Assembly (NCBI GenBank): GCA_002083775.1
Contig: MTEI01000015.1
Location: forward strand, 1-64,000
Source of the DNA: Rhodoferax ferrireducens
GTDB taxonomy: Bacteria; Pseudomonadota; Gammaproteobacteria; Burkholderiales; Burkholderiaceae_C
Direction: 5' to 3'
Length of the DNA: 64,000 bases
Shown here piece by piece: positions 46,735 to 54,261 of the stretch. The position numbers and the translations under genes are program-made. Numbering within the stretch: position 1 is the stretch's first letter; every line of letters begins with the position of its first letter. The notes below the pieces were generated by a model. That model had not been told where the DNA came from. It searched no databases and saw nothing but the letters and a program-made list of their open reading frames with translations.

Positions 46735-47793
46735 ATGATTCATGATCGTATCCGCCGAGCGCGCGTGCTGCGGGGCCTCACTCTTGAAGTGCTCGCACAA
46801 CGCCTTGGCGACATCAGCAAGCAAGGGCTCAGCAAATTTGAGAAGGGCGAAAGTTCACCCAACTCAACCCGCATCCTGCAACTATCCAAAGCACTTGATG
46901 TCAAGCCCGAGTACTTTTTCAGGGCCGACGCGGTTGTACTCACGCCACTGGAGTTCCGCAAACTCGCCAAGATGCCCAAATACCGTCAGCAACAAGTGGC
47001 GGAACAAATGCGTGAACACCTGGAGCGGTATGTCGCCCTGGAAAGCTGCTTTGACATAGCCGACGGCCTGGTACAACATTTGCCACCTCGCTCCATACCA
47101 ATCAGCACGATTGAGGATGCCGAAGTGGCGGCGCAGCACTTACGCGAGCGCCTGCAAATCGGCAGTGATGCCGTGGCGCACCTGATCGACCTGCTGGAAG
47201 AGCACGGCATCAAAGTGGCCTTGCTGGATGGTATGGATGACTTTGACGGCGCATGTGCCGCCACCGATGACGAGCAGCATGTGCTGATTGCGCTGAACCG
47301 CAACCGCCCTGGCGAACGCATGCGCTTTACCGCCGCGCATGAACTGGGTCATTGGGTCATGGCATTCCCCGAAGGCATGGGCGAGGCCGACAAAGAAGCC
47401 GCTTGTCACCGGTTTGCAGGCGCTTTCCTCTACCCATCTGACAAGGTCTTGTTGGACTTTGGCTTACACAAGCGCTCACGGGTTTACGCGGCAGAGTTGC
47501 TCAATGCGAAGCGCCGTTATGGCGTCTCCATGCAGGTGGCATTGCGGCGCCTGAAAGACCTGCAGTTGCTGACGGATGCCGGCTACAGCCACGCTTTTAT
47601 TGATTTCAGCCGCAACGGCTGGCGCAGTGCCGAGCCGGAACCGCTGCCAGCAGAGCAACCCAGACGCTTTGAGTCATTGGTGTTTCGTGGTTTGGCCTTA
47701 GACCTGTTCACGCCATCACGCGCGGCGGAGTTCATGCAATGCCGTGTCGATGACCTGGACCCGACCCTGAGCCGTCTGCCAGAAGCCGCATGA
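46735..47793 (+). CDS. XRE-ImmA/IrrE metallopeptidase regulator
   Basis: A 352-residue protein with an N-terminal XRE helix-turn-helix (residues 4-62; LTLEVLAQRLGDISKQGLSK) and a C-terminal ImmA/IrrE (M78) zinc metalloprotease domain whose active site is AAHELGHW (HELGH at 202-206), followed by EAACHRFAGAFLYP with the third ligand. Such proteins repress a promoter and cleave themselves or a partner on induction. Start at 46735 is set by GGAGG 7 bp upstream. It overlaps the PIN gene by 4 bp (ATGA). XRE-ImmA plus PIN is a recurrent pair likely to act as a toxin-antitoxin or defence module. Confidence 0.92.
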   Translation: MIHDRIRRARVLRGLTLEVLAQRLGDISKQGLSKFEKGESSPNSTRILQLSKALDVKPEYFFRADAVVLTPLEFRKLAKMPKYRQQQVAEQMREHLERYVALESCFDIADGLVQHLPPRSIPISTIEDAEVAAQHLRERLQIGSDAVAHLIDLLEEHGIKVALLDGMDDFDGACAATDDEQHVLIALNRNRPGERMRFTAAHELGHWVMAFPEGMGEADKEAACHRFAGAFLYPSDKVLLDFGLHKRSRVYAAELLNAKRRYGVSMQVALRRLKDLQLLTDAGYSHAFIDFSRNGWRSAEPEPLPAEQPRRFESLVFRGLALDLFTPSRAAEFMQCRVDDLDPTLSRLPEAA

Positions 47794-48281
47794 CCCAACA
47801 GGTCTACATCAGCGACACCAACATCTGGATTGACTTCCGCAACGCGGGCCTGCTCGACACGCTGTTTGACCTGCCGTTTCAACTTTGCTGCACCGACTTC
47901 GTCCTCGAAGAACTGCAAGACTTTGACCGCAAAGCACTGTTGGCTAAAGGATTGGTAGTGCATGGCCTGGATGAAGCGGCCACAGCACGCCTGTTCAGCC
48001 TGATGACGGCCCACAACAACAGCTCGCTCGCTGACGTGTCCTGCTACTTGCTGGCAATCGACACCGGCTTTCCTTTGCTGACCGGAGATGGCCGCCTGCG
48101 CAAACAAGCCGCACACGACGGCTTGCAAGTGCATGGTGCCTTGTGGCTGTTGGACCAACTGGTGGCGCACCATGTGACTTCACCCAAAGCCGCCGCGCTT
48201 GGGCTCCAAAGTATGCTGGATCATGGTGCGCGCCTGCCCACCACAGAATGCCAGGCCCGACTACGTAGCTGGCAAGGGTGA
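47790..48281 (+). CDS. PIN-domain protein paired with ImmA
   Basis: A 163-residue PIN-fold ribonuclease-like protein. The acidic quartet is visible: D9 in ISDTNIWIDF, E near 42 in FVLEELQDF, D near 82 in SLADVSCYLLA, and D near 100 in LLTGDGRL. PIN toxins cut RNA, often tRNA or mRNA. It is translationally coupled to the XRE-ImmA gene, which would be its antitoxin or regulator. The gene ends 31 bp from the convergent hsdS end. Confidence 0.88.
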   Translation: MTQQVYISDTNIWIDFRNAGLLDTLFDLPFQLCCTDFVLEELQDFDRKALLAKGLVVHGLDEAATARLFSLMTAHNNSSLADVSCYLLAIDTGFPLLTGDGRLRKQAAHDGLQVHGALWLLDQLVAHHVTSPKAAALGLQSMLDHGARLPTTECQARLRSWQG

Positions 48282-48312
48282 TAACGCGAGTACTGCGACC
48301 AACATAGCGTGG

Positions 48313-50013
48313 TCAAGCCACCTCTTGCACCAGCGCCTCGGCCAGTTGGGCTTGGGTGGATTGGCTGGCGGACAGGCGCTCGCGCAGGTCGGCGCATAGC
48401 TGACGCAGGGCGGCGACACGGGTGACGATGCGGGATTGTTCGGCGAGGGGCGGAAGCGGCATCACCATCTTTTTAATGATCTGCCCATTGATGTTTGGGT
48501 CTTTCCTCAGACCAGCAGCAAACGACATCCACTGCGAACGGACTGTGATTACGTAGGTGTGCAGGAATCCGACGTCAATGCCCTCGGTTGGCGGCAGCGC
48601 AAAAACGGATTGATTGATGGTGGAAGAGACACCAAGCACGCCAGACTTGCCTATCGTTCCAGCGCCACCATACATGGCAACACAAACAGTCCCAGCCGGG
48701 AAGTACTTCAAACGGTTCTCGACTACCGCCGCCTTGGTAATCAACTCGTCGCAAGTAGTAACTTTCCCGTTGGTCAAATCAGTGGTCTTCACCCACATTT
48801 CCGTACCGTCTGCGAAGTAGTCCGTTCGCGCTCTCAAGGGTGTAGTGCCGCTCCCGCCGTCAAGTACGTCTCCCATTCGCACCCACTCCCACCCCGGTGG
48901 CAAGGCAAACGGCTGTTCATCCTCCGAAATCGGCGGAAGGGGTTTGTCGCGTTTGATCTGGCCTTGGGCGATCAGGCGGTCTTTTTCCTGGCGGATTTTT
49001 TGCAGCAGTGCGCTGGCGGGTTCGTCTTGCGGATCTTGGGGGACGAGCAGGCCGCGCACGGCGAGTTGCAGGATGGTTTGCTCCAGCGCATCCACGGCTT
49101 GCGGGCGGTCGAGCAGCAGGTCGAAATGGCTGGCGACACGTTGCCAGTTCTCGGCCAGTTGCGCGGGGCTGTCGCTGTCGGTTAGCGTGCCGAGCAGGGT
49201 GCTGACGAGTTGGGCGTGCTGCGCGGCTTCGAGCTGGCCTTTGGCCTCCAGCGCGTCGCACAGGTGCATGAGTTCTTCGACGCGCGCGACGATGCGGGTT
49301 TGTTCGGCGAACGGTGGAAGTCCGAACTGCAATGAGCCTATGTGTCCCTGATTGACTGTTTTCTGCCCCGCCGTAGTGATGAAGAGTTCCTTAATTCTTC
49401 GCCGCATCAAGGAACTTTCACTGACCAATGCCAAATACGTTGGCTCGATCCACTGATTGCTCACGCGCATGCGGATGAAGTGGTCGCAGTAGATTGCATC
49501 TACCGCCGTATCACAAAGATTGAACTGACCAACAATGTCTGCACTACCGTTGACACGGGTGATCAAGATGTCACCTACTTGCACCTGATATTTGAGAATG
49601 TCACTTTCTGCAATCGGAATTTGGCGCGTGTCAGCCAAAGAGATGCGGCGTTTTTTGATGTCTGCCAGTCGAAGAACCGTCACAGACTTGCCGCCAACAT
49701 CCCCACGACTGGAGGCGCCATTTTGAAACTCGGGCAAAAGCTCGTTCACTCTCACAAGTGCCCAACTCGCAGGCAACCCAAACGGCTTTTCCTCCTCTGT
49801 GATCTCCGCCAGCGACTTGTCACGTTTGATCTTGCCCATCGCAATCAGCCGGTCTTTCTCCGTCCGAATCTTCTTCAGCAGCGCACTCGCCGGTTCATCA
49901 CCGGGGTCTTGGGGCACCAGTTTGCCCTGCACCGCCAGCGTCAAGATCAGCTCACGCAGCCGCGCCACGCCGCCGGGGGCTGTCGCTAATAGGTTTAAGT
50001 TTGATAGCAGCAT
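48313..50013 (-). CDS. hsdS: HsdS, type I restriction specificity subunit
   Basis: A 566-residue DNA-recognition subunit that directs HsdM and HsdR to a bipartite target. It contains two target-recognition domains (about residues 75-240 and 365-525) and two conserved helical spacers. Internal duplication is clear: LVPQDPGDEPASALLKKIR near residue 32 and LVPQDPQDEPASALLQKIR near 328. Each TRD ends with a PP[FL]AEQ[ST]RIV block. The two halves differ in codon choice, the N-terminal TRD being poorer in G/C at third positions by eye, so the TRDs may have different histories. It is last in the hsdR-...-hsdM-...-hsdS series and is separated from hsdM by a toxin-antitoxin pair. Confidence 0.93.
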   Translation of the reverse strand: MLLSNLNLLATAPGGVARLRELILTLAVQGKLVPQDPGDEPASALLKKIRTEKDRLIAMGKIKRDKSLAEITEEEKPFGLPASWALVRVNELLPEFQNGASSRGDVGGKSVTVLRLADIKKRRISLADTRQIPIAESDILKYQVQVGDILITRVNGSADIVGQFNLCDTAVDAIYCDHFIRMRVSNQWIEPTYLALVSESSLMRRRIKELFITTAGQKTVNQGHIGSLQFGLPPFAEQTRIVARVEELMHLCDALEAKGQLEAAQHAQLVSTLLGTLTDSDSPAQLAENWQRVASHFDLLLDRPQAVDALEQTILQLAVRGLLVPQDPQDEPASALLQKIRQEKDRLIAQGQIKRDKPLPPISEDEQPFALPPGWEWVRMGDVLDGGSGTTPLRARTDYFADGTEMWVKTTDLTNGKVTTCDELITKAAVVENRLKYFPAGTVCVAMYGGAGTIGKSGVLGVSSTINQSVFALPPTEGIDVGFLHTYVITVRSQWMSFAAGLRKDPNINGQIIKKMVMPLPPLAEQSRIVTRVAALRQLCADLRERLSASQSTQAQLAEALVQEVA

Positions 50014-50098
50014 GCGCTTATTCTGTATAGGCTAGAGGCCAATTCAACATAAATACGGTGTCCAAAACACCAATTCGCTCCATACCGTGGAGACAATT

Positions 50099-50316
50099 TC
50101 AAATTGACCCAATGCAGTGGAGATTGACCTGCCGCTGAAACACGCCGATCAACTCGCCATAGCGGTCACCTTGTTCCCGATCCAGGATGGCCTCGTTGCA
50201 TGCGGGGCAAAAGTCACCCTTGACTGCGGTAATCACGGTGTTTACACCCTTGTAGGTATAAGTTTCTCGCGGGTGTCGTGAACCGGTTCCGCTGCCCCGC
50301 AGCAGGGGCATCTCAA
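50099..50316 (-). pseudogene. Frameshifted, truncated MqsA/YgiT-type antitoxin
   Basis: From a TTG at 50316 one frame reads MRCPCCGAAEPVHDTRE, with the first zinc-binding CxxC of MqsA. Near 50262-50268 the frame must shift, after which TYTYKGVNTV...GDFCPACNEAILDREQ supplies the second CxxC. The sequence stops after RQVN, before the MqsA helix-turn-helix. No mqsR toxin is next to it. It overlaps the stop of the preceding antitoxin gene (TTGA). An intact shorter frame beginning at 50311 lacks the first zinc motif. The locus looks like a degenerate antitoxin. Confidence 0.75.
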
Positions 50317-50636
50317 AGCACGCCCTCCAGGCCCTTGCGTTCCAGCAAATTGAGCAATTTCAAGGATGGGCCACTGGGATGCTTGTCGCCCACTTCCCAT
50401 TTGCGCACGGTGGACAGGCTGGTGTTGAGCAGGGCTGCCAGCACGGACTGACTGAGTTTGAGGCTCTCGCGCAAGGCCCGGATTTGTTCGCTTTGGTACT
50501 GGGGCACCGGCTCCAGGCAGAGCGCGTCGTACTTGAGCATCTTGCGCTTGTCGATAAATCCCAGCCGGTGCAGATCAGCGGCGGTTTCATGGACGGCCTC
50601 AAAAATCCGGCTCTTTGGTTTGGCGCTAGTCGTCAT
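50313..50636 (-). CDS. HigA-like XRE antitoxin
   Basis: A 107-residue protein with an N-terminal toxin-binding part and a C-terminal Cro/XRE helix-turn-helix (IRALRESLKLSQSVLAALLN, then STVRKWEVGDKHPSGPSLKLL). The arrangement toxin-first and HTH-antitoxin-second is that of HigBA-type systems (COG2944 antitoxins). The start MTTSAKPKSR at 50636 overlaps the toxin end by 11 bp. It probably binds the palindrome at 51014-51028. Confidence 0.87.
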   Translation of the reverse strand: MTTSAKPKSRIFEAVHETAADLHRLGFIDKRKMLKYDALCLEPVPQYQSEQIRALRESLKLSQSVLAALLNTSLSTVRKWEVGDKHPSGPSLKLLNLLERKGLEGVL

Positions 50637-51003
50637 GGCAAATCTCCTGTAAAGCGCCGTCTTGAACGGCTGTATCCAATGCACTCTCGGTGCGCCCCAG
50701 CAACTCGGCAGCCACATCCTGCAAAGCTGCCAGTTCGTCGGCTGTGATGTTGGCGCGCTCGCTTTTCTCAAACCCAAACACGAAGAACCATCGTGTTCCT
50801 TTGTTTGTCGCTATCAGAGTTCTGGCTCCGCCCCGCTTGCCCCGGCCAGCAAGCCCCACGCGCTTCTTGACGACACCATGCCCCAAATCGGCGTCAATCA
50901 AACCACGAGACATTTCTGCCACCGCTGCGCAAAGCGCTTGGTCCGTCAACTCGGTTTTGCGCATCCAGCGGCTGAAGTGCCGGGTTTTGAAAACTCGTTT
51001 CAT
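50626..51003 (-). CDS. RelE/HigB-family toxin inside the type I R-M locus
   Basis: A 125-residue toxin of the PF06296-type RelE family. The N-terminus MKRVFKTRHFSRWMRKTELTD (first block), LIDADLGHGVVKKRV, GRGKRGGARTLIATNKG and RWFFVFGFEKSERANI are characteristic. Family members are ribosome-dependent mRNA interferases. ATG at 51003 is preferred over GTG at 51006, which would overlap the hsdM stop. The gene has its own upstream palindrome. It separates hsdM from hsdS. Confidence 0.87.
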   Translation of the reverse strand: MKRVFKTRHFSRWMRKTELTDQALCAAVAEMSRGLIDADLGHGVVKKRVGLAGRGKRGGARTLIATNKGTRWFFVFGFEKSERANITADELAALQDVAAELLGRTESALDTAVQDGALQEICHDD

Positions 51004-51005
51004 CA

Positions 51006-52496
51006 CTAAATTGTGCCACTTAGTGGCATACTTTGTCCAATCAGCGATTTAGCCAATATTCCTTTCAGCTCATCGCGCAGCGCCTGCGCCTCGCCCTGCA
51101 GCCGGGCGTAATCGACCAGCAGTTGCTCGGGGTCGTGGCTGACGGCATCAACGGCGTGGGGGTTTTTCTGGTCCAGGTTGAAGTTGGCCGCCTTGATCTG
51201 CGCGATGCTGACCTTCCAGGCGCGCTCGTTTTCCACGCGGGCCGCAAAACCGTCGGCCTCGTTGCCCCACCAGGCTTTCTCGGCCTCAAATTCTTCGATG
51301 CGGATCGGTTTGGTCTTGTTGTAGTTTTTGACGCCCGCCGGGTACGGGTGTTCGTAGTACCAGACGTGTTGCGTGGGTGTGCCTTTGGTGAAAAAAAGCA
51401 AATTGGTCTTGATGCCGGTGTAGGGCGCAAACACGCCGTTGGGCAGGCGCACGATGGTGTGCAGGTTGCATTCCGCCAGCAGCTGCTCCTTGATGCGGGT
51501 TTTGACGCCTTCGCCAAACAGCGTGCCGTCGGGCAGCACCAGGGCGGCGCGGCCATGGGCCTTGAGGATGTGTTTGATGAGCACCAGAAACAGGTCCGCC
51601 GTTTCCTTGGTGCGCACATCGGCCGGAAAACCCTGCTCAATGCCCGGCTCTTCCACGCCGCCAAAGGGCGGGTTGGTCAGCACCACGTCCACTCGGTCGG
51701 CCTGGGTGACTTCGCGCAGCGGGCGGGCCAGGGTGTTACCGTGCTGGATGAGGCTGGGCACCTCCACGCCGTGCAGCATCAGGTTAGTGACGCACAGCAT
51801 GTGCGGCAGCTGCTTTTTCTCGACGCCGGTGATGCTGTTTTGCAGCACCGCTTCTTGCTCGGTGTTGTGGACCTGCTGGCGCAGGTGTTCGATGGCGCAG
51901 ACCAGAAAGCCGCCGGTGCCGGTGGCGGGGTCAAGCACTTTTTCACCCAGCTGCGGGTTGACCATGTCGACCATGAACTGGGTGACGGCGCGCGGGGTGT
52001 AGAACTCGCCCGCGTTACCGGCGCTTTGCAGGTCTTTGAGGATTTTTTCGTACAGGTCGTTGAACTGGTGGCGCTCGGCCTGGCGGTTGAAGTTGATGGC
52101 GTTGAGCTTGTTGATGACCTGGCGCAGCAGGTGGCCGCTTTTCATGTAGTTGTAGGCGTCTTCAAACACGCCGCGCACGACAAAGCCGCGCGGGTTGCGC
52201 ACCGCATCGCCGCTGAGGCTTTTGAGGGTGGCAAAGAGTTCGTTGTTGACGAAGCTCAGTAACACGTCGCCGGTCATGCCCTCGGCGTCTGCGGCCCAGT
52301 GGCGCCAGCGCATGGATTCAGGAATGGGGCTCTGGTAATGGTCGCGGGTGAGTTCAAGCTCTTCTTCGAGCGCGTCAAACACTTTGAGGAACAGCAGCCA
52401 GGTGAGTTGCGAGATACGTTGTGCGTCGCCGTCGACGCCGCTGTCTTGGCGCATGACGTCCTGGATGGATTTGATGACGCTGGATAGGTTGGACAT
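51006..52496 (-). CDS. hsdM: HsdM, type I DNA methyltransferase subunit
   Basis: A 496-residue N6-adenine methyltransferase. It has the HsdM N-terminal helical domain (ISQLTWLLFLKVFDALEEE), the SAM-binding motif LDPATGTGGFL near residue 190 and the catalytic NPPFGG near 278. With HsdS it methylates the host site. The last residues (MPLSGTI) are encoded by the toxin-antitoxin operator, so the native 3' end may have been replaced when the TA module entered. It is preceded by a repeat and hipA. Confidence 0.95.
   Translation of the reverse strand: MSNLSSVIKSIQDVMRQDSGVDGDAQRISQLTWLLFLKVFDALEEELELTRDHYQSPIPESMRWRHWAADAEGMTGDVLLSFVNNELFATLKSLSGDAVRNPRGFVVRGVFEDAYNYMKSGHLLRQVINKLNAINFNRQAERHQFNDLYEKILKDLQSAGNAGEFYTPRAVTQFMVDMVNPQLGEKVLDPATGTGGFLVCAIEHLRQQVHNTEQEAVLQNSITGVEKKQLPHMLCVTNLMLHGVEVPSLIQHGNTLARPLREVTQADRVDVVLTNPPFGGVEEPGIEQGFPADVRTKETADLFLVLIKHILKAHGRAALVLPDGTLFGEGVKTRIKEQLLAECNLHTIVRLPNGVFAPYTGIKTNLLFFTKGTPTQHVWYYEHPYPAGVKNYNKTKPIRIEEFEAEKAWWGNEADGFAARVENERAWKVSIAQIKAANFNLDQKNPHAVDAVSHDPEQLLVDYARLQGEAQALRDELKGILAKSLIGQSMPLSGTI
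51014..51028. promoter_or_regulatory. Toxin-antitoxin operator palindrome within the hsdM 3' end
   Basis: TGCCACT-T-AGTGGCA is a perfect 7-1-7 inverted repeat 11 bp before the toxin ATG. It also encodes part of the last seven residues of HsdM. It is the likely binding site of the HTH antitoxin. Confidence 0.75.
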
Positions 52497-52515
52497 GGGT
52501 TGTTGTGGCTTTATA

Positions 52516-52566
52516 TAAGAAATCGGGCTCTAGCCCTTGTATATAAAGGGCGAGTAGCTATTAACA
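52516..52566 (+). repeat. Hairpin repeat between hsdM and hipA
   Basis: A near-perfect family copy: CTCT, AGCCCTT, GTATAT, AAAGGGC, GAGT, AGCTATT. The stem GCCCTT/AAGGGC could weakly terminate hipA transcription and separate it from hsdM. Confidence 0.8.
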
Positions 52567-52577
52567 ACCTAGCTTTT

Positions 52578-53846
52578 TCAGGCAGCATTCACCTCTGTGA
52601 GGCGGCGCACCGTCAGGGCGCAACGCTGCTCTACCAACGCCACCACCTGGTTGATGATGGGGTGGGCATCAAACGCTGCCTGGGTTGTGTGCGCCAAGGC
52701 TGGCAGGCGCTGGGCTATCTCAAGAATGCGCTTTTTGACCAGCCCGGGCGACAGCCCGGCGGCCTGTGCAAACTGCGCCCAGTGGCGGGCCTCCAGTTCA
52801 GAAAACTTGTATTTGCTGCCAATCTTCATGGCCATCTTGTCGGTGAGGCGCGGATACACCGCTGTAGAAAGCGCGTCATACAACGGGGCCAGCACAGCGC
52901 CCTGCGGGGTATAGAGCAGTGAGAAGTTTTTGGAATGTGCGTCGTGGTTGCCGACCAGGGCGTTGAAGATGACAAAGTCCAGCAGTTTCAGGATGTGCGG
53001 CGCACTGGGGCGGGTGGCGCGGCGCAGCAGGGCAAAGGCCTGCGCCAAATCAGCGCCGCCCTCGTTTTGGTATTTGGTTTCTGGCGGCAAGCCCAGCGCC
53101 TGGCAAAAGTCTTCCTGATGCAAGCGGGCCAATTGGCCTTCAGGGGTGTGCTGGCGGTCGTAGCGCTGAACCAGCAGGTAGGCCTGGTCTTCGACGCGGT
53201 GGATTGCGGCACGGGCCACGTCCAGCTTGAGCGCATGCGCCAATGCCAGGCAAAACCCTTCGTTGAAGACGCTGCCCTCAATGCCTGGAATGGCCGGTTT
53301 CAGAATATGGGTGCTGGGGGAGCCAAAGCGGGGCAGACCGATGTGGGCCTGACCAGCCTCCAACCGCGCCACCACGGGCAGCTTGTCTTGGGCACCCGCC
53401 AGCGACAGGCGCATGTCTTGTTCACCGGCCAGCATGGGGCGCCGGGGCATCTCTGCCAGCACGTGCAGCAGGTCAGGGCGGTTCAGCCAGCGCACGGCAT
53501 CTGAAGCCTCGGGGGTTGGCGGGGTTTGCCCGGGTTCGAGCAAGGTCACGGCACCGGCGCACTCACCACCAATGCCGTCCAGCAGGGCAAAGTCGTTCTG
53601 GCGGGAAACGTGCAGTGCCAGCGCAACCCCTTTGCGTTTATCACCCTCGGGCAACAAGCCCGCAAAAAAGGGGCGTGCGGCGCGGTCATCAAACGGCTCG
53701 GGCTGCAGCGGCAAAGATTGCGACAAGGGCCGGGCCTGGGGGTCCATCAACCACTGCGGCGCATAACTGAAGCTCAAGCGGCCATCGATCTGGGCCAAGG
53801 TGCCAACAGGGTGGCCCGACAACCAAACAGCGAGTTGCTTGGGCAT
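52578..53846 (-). CDS. hipA: HipA-family toxin kinase
   Basis: A 422-residue serine/threonine kinase of the HipA family. The N-terminal couple-HipA domain (GTLAQIDGRLSFSY) is followed by the kinase core: LSLAGAQDKLPV (ATP loop), HILKPAI with the Lys, FVIFNALVGNHDAHSKNFSLL with the catalytic Asp and Asn, and LYDALST in place of DFD. Family members such as E. coli HipA phosphorylate GltX and induce dormancy. It lies 1 bp after hipB. Its position between hsdR and hsdM is unusual and suggests an embedded guard or addiction module. Confidence 0.93.
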   Translation of the reverse strand: MPKQLAVWLSGHPVGTLAQIDGRLSFSYAPQWLMDPQARPLSQSLPLQPEPFDDRAARPFFAGLLPEGDKRKGVALALHVSRQNDFALLDGIGGECAGAVTLLEPGQTPPTPEASDAVRWLNRPDLLHVLAEMPRRPMLAGEQDMRLSLAGAQDKLPVVARLEAGQAHIGLPRFGSPSTHILKPAIPGIEGSVFNEGFCLALAHALKLDVARAAIHRVEDQAYLLVQRYDRQHTPEGQLARLHQEDFCQALGLPPETKYQNEGGADLAQAFALLRRATRPSAPHILKLLDFVIFNALVGNHDAHSKNFSLLYTPQGAVLAPLYDALSTAVYPRLTDKMAMKIGSKYKFSELEARHWAQFAQAAGLSPGLVKKRILEIAQRLPALAHTTQAAFDAHPIINQVVALVEQRCALTVRRLTEVNAA

Positions 53847-53847
53847 A

Positions 53848-54084
53848 TCAGGTGCCTTCGCTACCTGTAGGCAGACCGCTCACGGCCAACTGGCCACCCA
53901 GCGCATGCAGCACGCCAAGCACTTTTTCCAACCGCACGGTGGGTTTGCCGGCTTCCAGTTCAACCACAAAGCGGATGCCCACCCCGGCGGCCAGGGCCAA
54001 TTGGGGCTGGGTCAGGCCCAACTGGTGGCGGGCGGCGCGGACCGCCAAGCCCAAGGCTTGGGGGCTGTCAATGGGTGTGGTCAT
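53848..54084 (-). CDS. hipB: HipB-type XRE antitoxin
   Basis: A 78-residue XRE helix-turn-helix repressor-antitoxin (LAVRAARHQLGLTQPQLALA, then the recognition helix around VGIRFVVELEAGKPTVRLEK). It neutralises HipA and represses the operon. GTTCGGG-type half-sites (54096-54102 and 54142-54148) lie in its upstream region. The gene ends 1 bp before hipA. Confidence 0.92.
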   Translation of the reverse strand: MTTPIDSPQALGLAVRAARHQLGLTQPQLALAAGVGIRFVVELEAGKPTVRLEKVLGVLHALGGQLAVSGLPTGSEGT

Positions 54085-54095
54085 GGCTGTTTCCT

Positions 54096-54148
54096 GTTCG
54101 GGAAATTATCGCTACTTTTTCGCGCTTGACGCTCAAACTTACCCGAAC
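54096..54148. promoter_or_regulatory. Inverted operator half-sites of hipBA
   Basis: GTTCGGGAAA (54096-54105) and the inverted TTACCCGAAC (54139-54148) match at 9 of 10 bases and flank a GATAAT-type -10 on the minus strand. The TTA of the second half-site is also the stop of the hsdR extension frame. Confidence 0.6.
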
Positions 54149-54261
54149 GGGGTGATGTAAGGTGGGGACGGTGCGTACAGCGCCCGCTCCAGCGTCTGCA
54201 AAGCGCCCAGGTATTGGGCGCGCCCGCCAAAGCTGTGGATCAGTTCGCTGGCGCTGCCCAT
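54139..54261 (-). other. In-frame hsdR extension beyond a TAG stop
   Basis: After the TAG at 54262-54264 the hsdR frame stays open for 40 more codons (MGSASELIHSFGGRAQYLGA, then LQTLERALYAPSPPY...) before TAA at 54139. This resembles, from memory, the natural C-terminus of EcoEI-type HsdR proteins, which ends in a FGG...ELE.ALY block. One C-to-T change (CAG to TAG) would explain the stop. Confidence 0.7.
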
